A DNA stretch of 58,779 bases from an uncultured Fibrobacter sp. (GCA_934699585.1 CAKUWY010000021.1:1-58779); one strand, 5' to 3'. Positions 22,886-31,649 are shown, counted from the stretch's first letter. Numbers and translations are program-made. The notes: generated by a model from the letters alone, not told the origin.

Positions 22886-24592
22886 CTAGCCCGAAAGCTT
22901 GTGGTTCACGTGGGCTTCCACTACGTTGATTACGTAGTCGCCCAGCTTTTCGCAGTCGTTGATTACGTCCATGTAGTGCACGCCCATCTGGTAGCTGTAG
23001 CGCTGAGCATTGATGTCGTCTACGTTCAACTGCTTGAGCATCTTGCGATAATCGTTGATTTCGTATTCCATCATCAAGGTGGACTTCACATCGGCCTGGG
23101 GAGCGTCTTCGATGATATCCACCATCTGGGCCATGGACTTGTCGCAAAGCTTCATCATGCCTTCGATACGGCTGTACTGCTCTTCGGTAAAGTCGTCGGC
23201 ACTCTGGAACTTATGCCGTATAGCCCTGGACATGTTATAGATGGAATCGCCAATGCTCTCGATTTCAGAAATCTCCTTGAGCATGGACTGCAGCACCCGC
23301 TTACTTTCGGGGCTCAGGCGACCTTCACTCACCTTGTTTAGGTAACCTGCAATCTCGATTTCCATCTTATCGCTGATGTTCTCGTACTTCTCGATTCGGG
23401 CAAACAGCTTCGTGAATTCTCCCTCATCCTTCATCTTGAGCAAGTCCGGCACAAAACGGAACATCTTCAGGGTGCGTTCGGCAAACAGGTTGATTTCTTT
23501 ACGGGCTTCGAACAGGGAAAGTTCGGCAGTACTCATAAGCCCCGCGCTGATAAACTTGATGCTGAAATCTTCGCCATCTTCCTTTTCGCGGATAATCTTG
23601 CAGATGATATTTTCCATGGGCTTGATGAACCAGATGAGGATCGCCACGTTGCAGAGGTTGAATGCCGTATGGAATCCGGACAGGGCGTAAGTTACCCGCA
23701 CGCTGGCCTCGGCAATTTCTTCTTGGGTCTGGGGGACAAAGTTCGGGTCAAAGCCAACGATATGGCAAACCATGTTCACGAAGGGGTGGAAAACAATCAG
23801 TACCCACGCCACGCCGAACACGTTGAAAAGCATATGGGCCAGGGCAGCACGCCGAGCCTGGGTGCTGGCCGAAAGGGCCGCCAGGTTCGAAGTCACCGTG
23901 GTTCCGATATTTTCACCCATCACAAGGGCAATGCCCTGGTAAATCGGAAGCACACCGCTACTGCAAAGGAGGAGGGTAATGGCCATGATGGCGGCAGAAG
24001 ACTGCACGCACATAGTAAGGACACTTCCCAGAAGCAGGAACAGCAGGGTGGACAGAATGCCCCAGTTGCCGCTGGCCGCAAAAAAGTCAATGACCGCCTG
24101 GTTGTGGGACAAGTCCATGGCTACCGCATTTTCGCGTAGGGTGGTAAGCCCCAGGAACATGAAAGAAAATCCGAAAACAAATTCGCCGAAACTCTTGACA
24201 TTGCTTTTCCGCACATAGGAGAGGATAATTCCCAGGGCAAAGAAAGGCCACACGAAATTGCTCATGTTGAACTGGAATCCGAAGATGGACATGATCCAGG
24301 CCGTGGCCGTGGTACCGATGTTCGCCCCCATAATAACAGGAATGGCCTGCTTAAGGGTAAGCAGACCAGCATTGACGAAACTGACGGTCATGACGGTGGT
24401 GGCAGTAGAAGACTGCACGGCGGCGGTAATAAAGGTTCCCGTAAGTAGTCCGCCGGCCCGGTGCTTGGTCATAGTACCAAGAAACGCACGAAGGTGTCCA
24501 CCGGTAAGTTTCTGGAGGCCTTCGCTCATGGTCTTCATACCGAACATGAGAAGCGCGAGGCATCCGAGCATCTTGAGAATCATTAAGGTCAT
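22886..24592 (-). CDS. Na/Pi cotransporter family protein with PhoU-like domain
   Basis: The product has 568 residues. The first 330 or so are an inner-membrane domain with duplicated Na/Pi cotransporter motifs: GTFITAAVQSSTATTVMTVSFVNAGLL and later MCVQSSAAIMAITLLLCSSG, each with the QSS signature, and two GxNIGTT segments (GANIGTTATAW, GENIGTTVTSN). The C-terminal 200 residues are helical and PhoU-like (MLKEISEIESIGDSIYNMSRAI). Such proteins import phosphate with sodium. The start has an AGGAAAAA site. A REP-like palindrome separates it from the next leftward gene. Confidence 0.92.
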   Translation of the reverse strand: MTLMILKMLGCLALLMFGMKTMSEGLQKLTGGHLRAFLGTMTKHRAGGLLTGTFITAAVQSSTATTVMTVSFVNAGLLTLKQAIPVIMGANIGTTATAWIMSIFGFQFNMSNFVWPFFALGIILSYVRKSNVKSFGEFVFGFSFMFLGLTTLRENAVAMDLSHNQAVIDFFAASGNWGILSTLLFLLLGSVLTMCVQSSAAIMAITLLLCSSGVLPIYQGIALVMGENIGTTVTSNLAALSASTQARRAALAHMLFNVFGVAWVLIVFHPFVNMVCHIVGFDPNFVPQTQEEIAEASVRVTYALSGFHTAFNLCNVAILIWFIKPMENIICKIIREKEDGEDFSIKFISAGLMSTAELSLFEARKEINLFAERTLKMFRFVPDLLKMKDEGEFTKLFARIEKYENISDKMEIEIAGYLNKVSEGRLSPESKRVLQSMLKEISEIESIGDSIYNMSRAIRHKFQSADDFTEEQYSRIEGMMKLCDKSMAQMVDIIEDAPQADVKSTLMMEYEINDYRKMLKQLNVDDINAQRYSYQMGVHYMDVINDCEKLGDYVINVVEAHVNHKLSG

Positions 24593-24798
24593 AGGTTTTT
24601 CCTATTCATTGGCGCCGCTTACCGGGGTCATCGTCGCTGCCTTTCAGCTAGTCCGGATTTGCGTCGTAGAATCATTTGTTTCTAAATCTATACACAAAAA
24701 TAGAAATCCCCCTTGAATCGTCAAAGGGGAACAACCTTATTTTTTGGTTAGAGAACGCTTATACGCAAGCAGTCTATCCAATTTCTGTAAAAGGCAAA

Positions 24799-25545
24799 TC
24801 ATTTCGTCTTTTTCTTTTGCTTGGCCGAAAGCCTCTTGAATTCGTCCCTGGCCTTTTTCATGTCGGCAAGGAACGCTTCCTCGGCATGTAAGCGGGCAAA
24901 AACCGCCGTAACCACGGCCTTGGAGGCCTCGATATCACTTTGCCAGTGGTAACCCGCAATCACACGACTCTGGCCCCATTCGTAGCCGTACTTTAGCAGT
25001 GCGTCTTGGGCCGCCGGATTGATTTCGGCAAGCAGGAGCGCCATGCCCCAGCCACGAACAGTATGGCCCGAAGGGTACGAACCGTTAGTCAGGTGGCTTT
25101 CTTCGGCACTCGGAATCAGGGTCGGCTCCTTGAGGCGGGCGTAAGGGCGCACCCTCATGTAATGTTTCTTTGCAACGCGGGCTGCAAGACGCATGGTGAA
25201 TATCCCGCGCTTAAGCACGTTCATAATAGCGGGCGTGTTCTTTTCCGAGATTTCCATGCCAAAGGCTTCGCTGAACATTTTCGCCATCTCGGCATCGTCC
25301 GTCACGGCCTGGGCGATGGCCAAATTTGCCCGAGCCGTATCAGCCACCCGTACAGACTTTCCCCACTTGTACTGCGCCATGTCATAGGCAAATGCCGCCG
25401 AATTCGTGTCCGGCGGAGGCGGATAAAACTTGAGAGCGTTGGGCAACGCATCACCTTCTACATAGGGCTTAGGGTCGTCAGCCGACCAGCAAAGAACAGC
25501 CCCCAGTAGGGCCACAACGAAAACGGATTTTTCGAACAAAGTCAT
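24799..25545 (-). CDS. Secreted PAP2-family acid phosphatase
   Basis: The product has about 248 residues from the ATG at 25545, which has AAGGA upstream; the longer frame is rejected. A signal peptide (VFVVALLGAVLCWSA) is followed by the three-part phosphatase signature of the PAP2/class A acid phosphatase family: KHYMRVRPY, then YPSGHTVRGWG, then SRVIAGYHWQSD. The His residues of the second and third parts are the expected catalytic pair. Location is periplasmic or extracellular. The C-terminus is Lys-rich. The natural substrate is unknown; general phosphate scavenging fits. Confidence 0.9.
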   Translation of the reverse strand: MTLFEKSVFVVALLGAVLCWSADDPKPYVEGDALPNALKFYPPPPDTNSAAFAYDMAQYKWGKSVRVADTARANLAIAQAVTDDAEMAKMFSEAFGMEISEKNTPAIMNVLKRGIFTMRLAARVAKKHYMRVRPYARLKEPTLIPSAEESHLTNGSYPSGHTVRGWGMALLLAEINPAAQDALLKYGYEWGQSRVIAGYHWQSDIEASKAVVTAVFARLHAEEAFLADMKKARDEFKRLSAKQKKKTK

Positions 25546-25608
25546 TTTAAAAATCCTTGAATTAAATCTACGCAAACGGCGCCTGACGCCTTGCGCCATT
25601 ATTCTATT

Positions 25609-26199
25609 TTACTTTACCACAACGGCCTTGCCATTATGGTAATAGGTTCCCTTAACCGTAGGTTTGCCTTTCAGCAAGCGCCCCTGCAAATCGAACCAGC
25701 GATCCGCTCCCTGAGCGACAGGGGCAGAAACACTACGGGGAAGTGCCATCGAAGCATCTCCATTCTCCGGCAAAGAGCTTCTAAGCGTATCGTGAGAAAT
25801 TACCGGCAGCAGCGGCGAATCGTCCAGGCTACGACTGGAGCTGCTCTGCTTTACGCTGGAGCTGCTTTTCGCCGAAGCGGAACTGGCAGGCGCTACCGAT
25901 ACCGAACTGGCAGGTTTCAACGCTGACGAACTCGACACCTTATGAACCGAAGAACTGGACTGATTCTGCTTCGCCGAACTGGAAACATTGGTCGCAAGCG
26001 AACTGGACAAATTCTGCTCCACCGATGCAGAACTGATAGTCTCATTCTGGCTGGAACTGGAGCTGCCCCCATTCTCCAAACTGGAACTTGAAGCGGAAAC
26101 AATGACCACGTCTATATGGCTGGGTAAATCTTCTGCAACCAAGGGAGCAACAGCCCCCAAGGCAAAAGCAAAACCAACAACACAAGACAGTCGCGTCAT
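25609..26199 (-). CDS. Secreted serine-rich protein with C-terminal sorting domain
   Basis: The product has 196 residues from the ATG at 26199. A signal peptide (VVGFAFALGAVAPLVA) is followed by a long Ser-rich region with repeated SSSS runs between about residues 35 and 125. The C-terminus reads WFDLQGRLLKGKPTVKGTYY, then HNGKAVVVK, which matches the end of type IX secretion sorting domains (FDLQGR...GIY...GK...). No catalytic domain is visible, so the protein may be a bare linker with an export tag, a spacer on the surface, or a remnant of a larger surface enzyme. Its function is unknown. Confidence 0.7.
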   Translation of the reverse strand: MTRLSCVVGFAFALGAVAPLVAEDLPSHIDVVIVSASSSSLENGGSSSSSQNETISSASVEQNLSSSLATNVSSSAKQNQSSSSVHKVSSSSALKPASSVSVAPASSASAKSSSSVKQSSSSRSLDDSPLLPVISHDTLRSSLPENGDASMALPRSVSAPVAQGADRWFDLQGRLLKGKPTVKGTYYHNGKAVVVK

Positions 26200-26265
26200 A
26201 TACCGAAATATATATTTTATTCCAAGCAAGCGCAATCCTGCACAAACCCGCAAATTTGAGCCAAA

Positions 26266-26754
26266 TCACACCAAACTGTAAACCATGGCGATAGCCTGGC
26301 TGGCAATACCTTCGCCACGACCCGTAAATCCCAGCTTTTCGGTGGTAGTTCCCTTGATTCCAATCTGTTTCACGTCCAGGCCAAGCACTCGGGCGATGTT
26401 CGCCTTCATCTGGTCCTTGTGAGGGTTCACCTTGGGCCGTTCGCACATCACAATACTGTCGATGTTCACGATTTCAAAACCGGCCTTGCGGACTTCTTCC
26501 CCCACCTTGCGGAGCAGTTCCAGACTGTCGGCGCCCTTGAAGGCCGGGTCCGTATCGGGGAAGTACGTCCCGATATCGCCGAGACCGGCAGCACCCAAAA
26601 GAGCGTCACTGATGGCATGCAACAGCACATCGGCATCGCTATGGCCCAAGAGACCTTTCTCGTAGGGAATATCTACCCCGCCGATAATGCACTTGCGGCC
26701 TTCTACCAGCTTATGAACATCAAAACCGATTCCGGAGCGATAAACTTTTTCCAT
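26266..26754 (-). CDS. ispF: 2-C-methyl-D-erythritol 2,4-cyclodiphosphate synthase
   Basis: The product has 162 residues, normal for IspF. It makes the cyclic diphosphate in the MEP route to isoprenoids. The zinc-binding GFDVHKL and GLLGHSDADVLLHAISDALLGAAGLGDIG segments and the ending GIKGTTTEKLGFTGRGEGI are diagnostic. I chose the ATG at 26754, which follows GAGGTG; a GTG two codons earlier is possible. It lies 7 bases downstream of hisH, and the lipoprotein-hisH-ispF set is probably one transcript. Confidence 0.95.
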   Translation of the reverse strand: MEKVYRSGIGFDVHKLVEGRKCIIGGVDIPYEKGLLGHSDADVLLHAISDALLGAAGLGDIGTYFPDTDPAFKGADSLELLRKVGEEVRKAGFEIVNIDSIVMCERPKVNPHKDQMKANIARVLGLDVKQIGIKGTTTEKLGFTGRGEGIASQAIAMVYSLV

Positions 26755-26761
26755 ACCCACC

Positions 26762-27376
26762 TCAAAGGTTCCAATTGCAAAAGTTTTCCAGGACTTTCAG
26801 GCCCACGTCGCCGCTCTTTTCCAGATGGAACTGGGAGGCCACCAGGTTGTCCTTGCCGATAAGTCCCTGGAAGGTCTGAGTGCCGTAGGTGGTTTCAGCA
26901 AAGGCGTTCTCCGCAGGCACCACCGGATGATACGAATGCACGTAATAAAAGTCAGATCCGCTCCGGACACCTGCCATAATCGGGTGATCCTGGGTAAAGT
27001 TCACCTGGTTCCAGCCCATGTGAGGAATCTTCAGGCCCGGTTCATCCTTGAACCGCACCGCTCGTCCCGGAATAAGACCGAGGGTCTTCACGCCGTCGTC
27101 TTCTTCGCTTTCTTCCAGAATAATCTGGCAGCCAATACAGATTCCAAGCACCGGGTTTCCCGCCTTTACCACAGTCTTGATGGCATCTCCAATACCCGTG
27201 CGGGTCAGGGTTTCCATGGCAGACGCAGCAGCCCCCACACCCGGGAACACCAGGCGGGTGGCCTTTGCAATTTCATCGGCATCCCGGCTGGACTTTGCGT
27301 CCACCCCGATGCGCGCCAAAGCGTTCATCACCGAAGTCAGGTTTCCGGCATTGTAATCTACGACGATTACACTCAT
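26762..27376 (-). CDS. hisH: Imidazole glycerol phosphate synthase, glutaminase subunit
   Basis: The product has 204 residues from the ATG at 27376, which has AAGGAG upstream. It is a class I glutamine amidotransferase that passes ammonia to HisF in histidine synthesis. The nucleophile Cys lies in LGICIGCQIIL, and the His-Glu pair in SQFHLEKSGDVG. The segments differ slightly from the common GICLGMQ and FHPEKSG, but the triad is complete. The partner HisF is not in this window. The gene starts 4 bases after the stop of a lipoprotein gene. Confidence 0.93.
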   Translation of the reverse strand: MSVIVVDYNAGNLTSVMNALARIGVDAKSSRDADEIAKATRLVFPGVGAAASAMETLTRTGIGDAIKTVVKAGNPVLGICIGCQIILEESEEDDGVKTLGLIPGRAVRFKDEPGLKIPHMGWNQVNFTQDHPIMAGVRSGSDFYYVHSYHPVVPAENAFAETTYGTQTFQGLIGKDNLVASQFHLEKSGDVGLKVLENFCNWNL

Positions 27377-27380
27377 AAAT

Positions 27381-28562
27381 TTACTCCTTGCACCAAGGGT
27401 AATCCACCTGCAAGCGTGAACGGATATAACTTGCCCGTAGCGGGTAGTCCAGGGCGGCATCCATCTGCATTACCCCGACAACCCCATCCTTGGCTCGCGC
27501 TTCCAAATTAGAAATATCGTCCCATGGTTTGGCATGCCCCGTACCCTTTCCGCCTGCATCATATCCTACATCGGCCAGAATAGGTTTCCTCAGCGTGTCG
27601 TAAAGTTTTTTCCACGTGAGTTTGTTGGCGCTCCTGATTTTTTCAGAATTTGCCAAAGTGCGACCACCAGAAGTACTCACGTAATCCACCAAGGACATGT
27701 CGAATTTGGAGAACCACTTTTCTAGCCCCATTGAATCCTTGTCGGAAACCCAGGGAGAAATATCTATGGCAATCTTGGCATCAGGCAAATAAGCCTTGAT
27801 GGTATCAACAATCTGCTTAAAATAGACGCCCATCATAGAATCGGGAATGCCCCCATTCAACTGCTCCTCCCCTTTGTTGGCTACGCTCTGTTCCGATGCC
27901 ATCTCAGAATACTGGTAAAAGTCAGGTTCAATCATCCAGATGGACTCAAATTTTTCACCAATGTCTAACAAATTATAGGCTTGGAAAGCCATTCCTTCTG
28001 CATATTGCCTGTAACGATACAAAATTGAATCTTCAAAAAACTCACGCATCAAATTTGCGCCATGAACACAAAGTGATTTTTTTCCTCTTGACTTCGCAAC
28101 ATCGCAATCGTCCATTCCATGATCTTTGCCAAACTCCGCTATTACGTAGGCGTAAACCATTGGTGTTGCGAAAATCTCTAAGCTGGTCCTTACCATGCGC
28201 TTTTCAAACTCGTTGTAAAAAGGATTGTCTCCTAACCAGACAGAAACATAATCCAATCCGGCATAGTAAATAGAATCTTCGTGAGCATTCTGCCAGGCCG
28301 CTCCAAAATTGAACTGGCAGGGGTCAAAACCCGGCTTGTGTTCCTTGACCGAATCGGGCGTCCATTTCCCATTTTCACAAACTAAAAAAGTAACGCCTTC
28401 TTCTTGCCAGCGATAGGTATTTTCTTCATTCGCCTCGCAAGGTTCCAAAGGCTGCACGGCCTCCCCTTCGCCCGGATTATCTCCAGGTTGGGTGGAAGAC
28501 TCATCATCACCGCAAGCGATAAAGATTACAAACAAGAAAAAGAAATAAATTTTCAACTTCAT
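27381..28562 (-). CDS. Lipoprotein of unknown function, possible glycosidase-like barrel
   Basis: The product has 393 residues. The signal peptide ends at a lipobox (FVIFIAC), and a short acidic/Pro linker follows. A small module ENTYRWQEEGVTFLVCENGKW resembles the cysteine modules common in Fibrobacter surface proteins. The rest has alternating strands and helices, with IWMIEPDFYQYSE, KIAIDISPWV, VDYVSTSGGRT and PILADVGYDAGG at intervals that suggest a TIM barrel, so a polysaccharide-related enzyme is possible. I do not recognise a named family. It has a good AAGGA site and stops four bases before hisH, which looks like chance operon membership. Confidence 0.7.
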   Translation of the reverse strand: MKLKIYFFFLFVIFIACGDDESSTQPGDNPGEGEAVQPLEPCEANEENTYRWQEEGVTFLVCENGKWTPDSVKEHKPGFDPCQFNFGAAWQNAHEDSIYYAGLDYVSVWLGDNPFYNEFEKRMVRTSLEIFATPMVYAYVIAEFGKDHGMDDCDVAKSRGKKSLCVHGANLMREFFEDSILYRYRQYAEGMAFQAYNLLDIGEKFESIWMIEPDFYQYSEMASEQSVANKGEEQLNGGIPDSMMGVYFKQIVDTIKAYLPDAKIAIDISPWVSDKDSMGLEKWFSKFDMSLVDYVSTSGGRTLANSEKIRSANKLTWKKLYDTLRKPILADVGYDAGGKGTGHAKPWDDISNLEARAKDGVVGVMQMDAALDYPLRASYIRSRLQVDYPWCKE

Positions 28563-28606
28563 ATTTATCCTTTTTTACCCATTCTCCAGCGCCAAAGATA
28601 GAATTT

Positions 28607-29248
28607 TTAGAAACTTAGAGACAGTTTACTGCCATAAGAACCGTTATATGGATTGATTGACGGTTCTAATCTAAACTCCAATGCCTGAAGGCGGCTTGAA
28701 TTGTAACGTTCCAGGGATTCCCGGTAACGTGCGGCACGACGGAGTTTGGCTCCTCCTACAATTTTGAGGGTTACACCTACACCAAAAACAACTCCCCCTG
28801 CTATGGCTACTCCATACCCCGTAAAAAACTCTAGGAATTCTTCGTCATTACAGCCATAATCTTCATTTCCACAGCGATCCGCCCCTTCATACGCGTCAAC
28901 CATCATGAGAACTCCAAGCAGCAAGCCAGCTCCGCCACCAATCATCATGCCGTTCCCGACACGGCGTTTCTTCAGCCCGGAACGGGTGTAACGGTCTACC
29001 AGATTCTGGTAATAGGCGGCACTGTCTATGCCATTAACGTATCTACTCGACCCCGAAGTAGAAACCGGCTCAGGATTCTGCGAAGTCGGTGCAGGGGCGG
29101 CAACAGGAGCAATCTTCGGAACAGTTCCCTTCTCGTGGATAAGCCCGATTGTGCGGCCCTGCTCGTCTATGACGTAGGTGGTATCCAGCTCCTGAGCTTG
29201 GGCTAGGAGCGTAAACAAAAGAACAAAAAAGCAAATCGCGATTTTCAT
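28607..29248 (-). CDS. Secreted or membrane protein of unknown function
   Basis: The product has 213 residues from the ATG at 29248. A signal peptide (ICFFVLLFTLLAQA) is followed by a short domain (TTYVIDEQGRTIGLIHEKG), a Pro/Ser linker, an amphipathic helix, and two glycine-rich hydrophobic segments (MMIGGGAGLLLGVLMMV and VAIAGGVVFGVGVTLKIVGG) that may be membrane hairpins. The last residues (LSLSF) resemble the end of an outer-membrane strand. A protein with similar architecture is encoded at 31708-32760. No family is recognised. Confidence 0.65.
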   Translation of the reverse strand: MKIAICFFVLLFTLLAQAQELDTTYVIDEQGRTIGLIHEKGTVPKIAPVAAPAPTSQNPEPVSTSGSSRYVNGIDSAAYYQNLVDRYTRSGLKKRRVGNGMMIGGGAGLLLGVLMMVDAYEGADRCGNEDYGCNDEEFLEFFTGYGVAIAGGVVFGVGVTLKIVGGAKLRRAARYRESLERYNSSRLQALEFRLEPSINPYNGSYGSKLSLSF

Positions 29249-29324
29249 GATAAGAAAGATAAAAAATACAAGCAAACCCCGGCTCCAAACAACACAAGCA
29301 TCAGGGATTTTATATATTCAGGAT

Positions 29325-29465
29325 ATGCCCAACGAAAACAATGACTTAAGCAACATCGATCTCGACGCCCTCGTGAACAACATGAGTTCCATCAACAGCG
29401 AGGACTACTGGTTCACCAAGGTCGGTAAAATCGAGGAACACGACGAAAAGGCGCCTGATAAATAA
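29325..29465 (+). CDS. Small acidic protein of unknown function (46 residues)
   Basis: An ATG at 29325 opens a 46-residue frame starting MPNENNDLSNIDLDALVNNM and ending in a charged tail. It is preceded by a TATATATT box and lacks a strong ribosome-binding site, so translation may be leaderless. A hairpin (TAGGG...CCCTA, about 29466-29490) follows the stop. Coding seems likely from the regular composition, but no homologue is recognised. Confidence 0.5.
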   Translation: MPNENNDLSNIDLDALVNNMSSINSEDYWFTKVGKIEEHDEKAPDK

Positions 29466-29507
29466 CTAGGGAAGGCTTCCGCCCTCCCTAATACCCTCCT
29501 TACGCTC

Positions 29508-29555
29508 AATAATCTGCTACATTCTGAACTCAATCCTAGGGCGTTGCAGATTATT
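29508..29555. repeat. Long-loop inverted repeat
   Basis: AATAATCTGC (29508-29517) and GCAGATTATT (29546-29555) are perfect 10-bp inverted arms around a 28-base loop, between two convergent genes. It could act as a terminator for either side. Confidence 0.5.
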
Positions 29556-29575
29556 TTCGCGGGCACCTTACGGTG

Positions 29576-29923
29576 CTAAGAATTCAGGAAATCAAGAGCC
29601 TCGCCGGCCAGTTCCACACAGCGGTTGCATGGAATGACCTTGTTCGGGCGAATTTCGGCGCACTTGGTAAAATTCTGTGCCCCACGCCTGAAAAAGTCCT
29701 CGATGGCTTCGGCATGGTCGGGCTGCATCATCTTGGCCGCATAAAGCGCACCACATTGACCGTTCGGGGCCTTGCCGCCACCGAAAGCACGGAACATCTC
29801 GGCGGCGTCCACCGCCTCCGCTTCGGACTTGCCTGTCGCGCAGGCATAACCGTAGGCTACCGACATGGCACAGTTACCGCGGTGTTCGGCATGAAAATTC
29901 TTTGAAAGTTCAGCAATGGACAT
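29576..29923 (-). CDS. C_GCAxxG_C_C family redox-active protein
   Basis: The product has 115 residues with the family's cysteine pattern: GNCAMSVAYGYA, GGGKAPNGQCGALYAA, then TKCAEIR and a C-terminal PCNRCVELA. The conserved cysteines and glycines suggest a small cytoplasmic redox protein, possibly binding a metal or forming redox disulfides. No specific reaction is known for the family. The start has a GGGAG site. It stands alone between convergent and divergent neighbours. Confidence 0.88.
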   Translation of the reverse strand: MSIAELSKNFHAEHRGNCAMSVAYGYACATGKSEAEAVDAAEMFRAFGGGKAPNGQCGALYAAKMMQPDHAEAIEDFFRRGAQNFTKCAEIRPNKVIPCNRCVELAGEALDFLNS

Positions 29924-29968
29924 AAATGCTCCCTATCGAAATTCCTACGAAACAATATACAATATTTC

Positions 29969-30172
29969 ATAAACCGTAATTCGTCTAGAAATAAAAACTC
30001 CGCAAACGACGTTGCGGAGTTGATAAATCCAGAAATTTTTTCAGTTGCGAGCAGAGCAAAAAAAGAAACTCTCGCGAGCACGAAAGTTTCTATATAATTC
30101 AATTTTTTCTTAGAGGCGAGTGAGACAAGGCGAAAACCACCGCTTAACTATAAACCGTAATTCGTCTAGAAA
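29969..30172. repeat. Pair of 23-bp direct repeats with hairpins between
   Basis: The same 23 bases (beginning ATAAACCGTAATTCGTC) occur at 29969-29991 and 30150-30172. Between them lie a perfect hairpin, AACTCCGCAA (29996-30005) with TTGCGGAGTT (30012-30021), and a weaker AGAAACT/AGTTTCT one. The second copy forms the left end of the structured element at 30157-30263. No gene is visible in this 336-base gap. Confidence 0.75.
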
Positions 30173-30263
30173 CGAGCAAGACAAGAAACGCGAGCCGAAG
30201 CTGTATAAGACATACAGCGAGAGCTCGCGTGACGCAGTATTGCGAAGTTTATCGACGAATTAC
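30157..30263. repeat. Structured element with terminal inverted repeats overlapping the pgk stop
   Basis: GTAATTCGTC (30157-30166) and GACGAATTAC (30254-30263) are perfect 10-bp terminal inverted repeats. Inside are two stacked stems: ACGCGAGC/GCTCGCGT (30188-30195 and 30223-30230) and GCTGTAT/ATACAGC (30200-30206 and 30212-30218) with loop AAGAC. The right end contains the stop codon of pgk, so the element also forms the pgk 3' end. It looks like a dispersed, non-coding repeat unit. Confidence 0.7.
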
Positions 30264-31516
30264 TTGTCGGTCAGGACGGCGACGCCCGGCAGCACCTTAC
30301 CTTCCAGGAGCTCGAGGGAAGCGCCACCACCCGTAGAGGTGTGGGTCACCTTCTTGTCGGCGCCGTACTTCTTGGCAGCCGTAGCGGTATCGCCACCACC
30401 GATTACGGTGATTGCGCCGGCAGCGGTAGCTTCGACGATAGCGTCGGCCATAGCCTTGGTAGCCTTTTCAAAAGCTTCGAATTCGAACACGCCTGCAGGA
30501 CCGTTCCAAACGATGGTCTTTGCGGACTTGATAGCGTTCACGAAGAGCTTGGTGGATTCAGCGCCCACATCGAGGCCCATCCAGCCAGCCGGAATGCCTT
30601 CAGCGTCAGAGACAGCCTTAGTAGCAGCGTCGGCAGCGAACTTGTCGGCAGCGATGTAGTCCACCGGGAGGATGATTTCCTTGCCGGCAGCCTTGGCCTT
30701 GGCCATCAGATCCGGAACGAGCTTGGCGCCTTCTTCGTCAAACAGGGAAGAACCGATTTCGATGTTGTTCAGAACCTTCTTGAAGGTGAAAGCCATGCCA
30801 CCGCCAATGATGATCTTGTCGGCCTTGTCGAGGAGGTTGTTGATGAGCTGGATCTTGTCAGCGACCTTTGCACCGCCGAGGATGGCGAGGAACGGACGCG
30901 GAGGATTGTTGAGCACCTGGTCGAATGCCTTGAGTTCCTTGTTCATGAGGAAACCAGCGGCACGCTGCGGAAGTTCAACACCAGTCATAGAGGAGTGGTC
31001 GCGGTGAGCGGTTCCGAAAGCATCGTTCACGTAGACGTCGGCGAGCTTGGTGAGGCTTGCGCGGAATGCCTTCACGGCTTCCTTGTCGGCCTTTTCCTTA
31101 GTTTCGGTGCCATCGGCGTTCTTGATCTTGCGCTTGCCTTCTTCTTCGATGTGGAAGCGGAGATTTTCGAGAAGGATGATTTCACCCGGCTTGATAGCGG
31201 CGCAGGCGGCTTCGACTTCCGGACCTACGCAGTCGGAGAGGAACTTCACCGGCTTCTTGATGAGTTCTTCGAGCTTCTTGGCAACCGGGGCGAGGGTGTA
31301 CTTCATGTTCTTTTCGCCATTCGGACGGCCGAGGTGAGAAGCGAGCACGACGGCTGCACCCTTGTCGAGAGCGTACTGGATGGTCGGGAGGGCGGCTTCG
31401 ATACGCTTGGTGTTGGTGATTTCGCCAGTCACCTTGTCCTGCGGAACGTTGAAGTCGACACGGATGAACACGCGCTTGCCGGCGAGTTCGAGATCTTCGA
31501 TAGAGAGCTTTGCCAT
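30260..31516 (-). CDS. pgk: Phosphoglycerate kinase
   Basis: The product has 418 residues, normal for PGK, the glycolytic enzyme that makes ATP from 1,3-bisphosphoglycerate. Family segments include FIRVDFNVPQ, VLASHLGRPNG, LLENLRFH, NDAFGTAHRDHSSM, ILGGAKVADKI, GGGMAFTFKK, NGPAGVFEFEAF and the C-terminal VIGGGDTATAAKKYG and THTSTGGGASLELLEGK. The start has an AGAGGAA site. Its stop codon lies inside the right terminal repeat of a structured element. It is divergent from the gene at 31708. Confidence 0.97.
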   Translation of the reverse strand: MAKLSIEDLELAGKRVFIRVDFNVPQDKVTGEITNTKRIEAALPTIQYALDKGAAVVLASHLGRPNGEKNMKYTLAPVAKKLEELIKKPVKFLSDCVGPEVEAACAAIKPGEIILLENLRFHIEEEGKRKIKNADGTETKEKADKEAVKAFRASLTKLADVYVNDAFGTAHRDHSSMTGVELPQRAAGFLMNKELKAFDQVLNNPPRPFLAILGGAKVADKIQLINNLLDKADKIIIGGGMAFTFKKVLNNIEIGSSLFDEEGAKLVPDLMAKAKAAGKEIILPVDYIAADKFAADAATKAVSDAEGIPAGWMGLDVGAESTKLFVNAIKSAKTIVWNGPAGVFEFEAFEKATKAMADAIVEATAAGAITVIGGGDTATAAKKYGADKKVTHTSTGGGASLELLEGKVLPGVAVLTDK

Positions 31517-31649
31517 TATGGATTCCTCTTTTAGGGTTAAAATTTACGGGCTAAAAAGTAGAATTTTCCCCTAAAAAAGGCAATATATCCCCCAAAATAT
31601 GGCTTTACCCCCAAAAGAAATGTCCAAATTGGGGTTTTATGGCAAAAAA

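Noticed and set aside
30341..31534. 397-codon plus-strand frame opposite pgk
   Set aside because: It is antisense to a complete phosphoglycerate kinase and has no family features.
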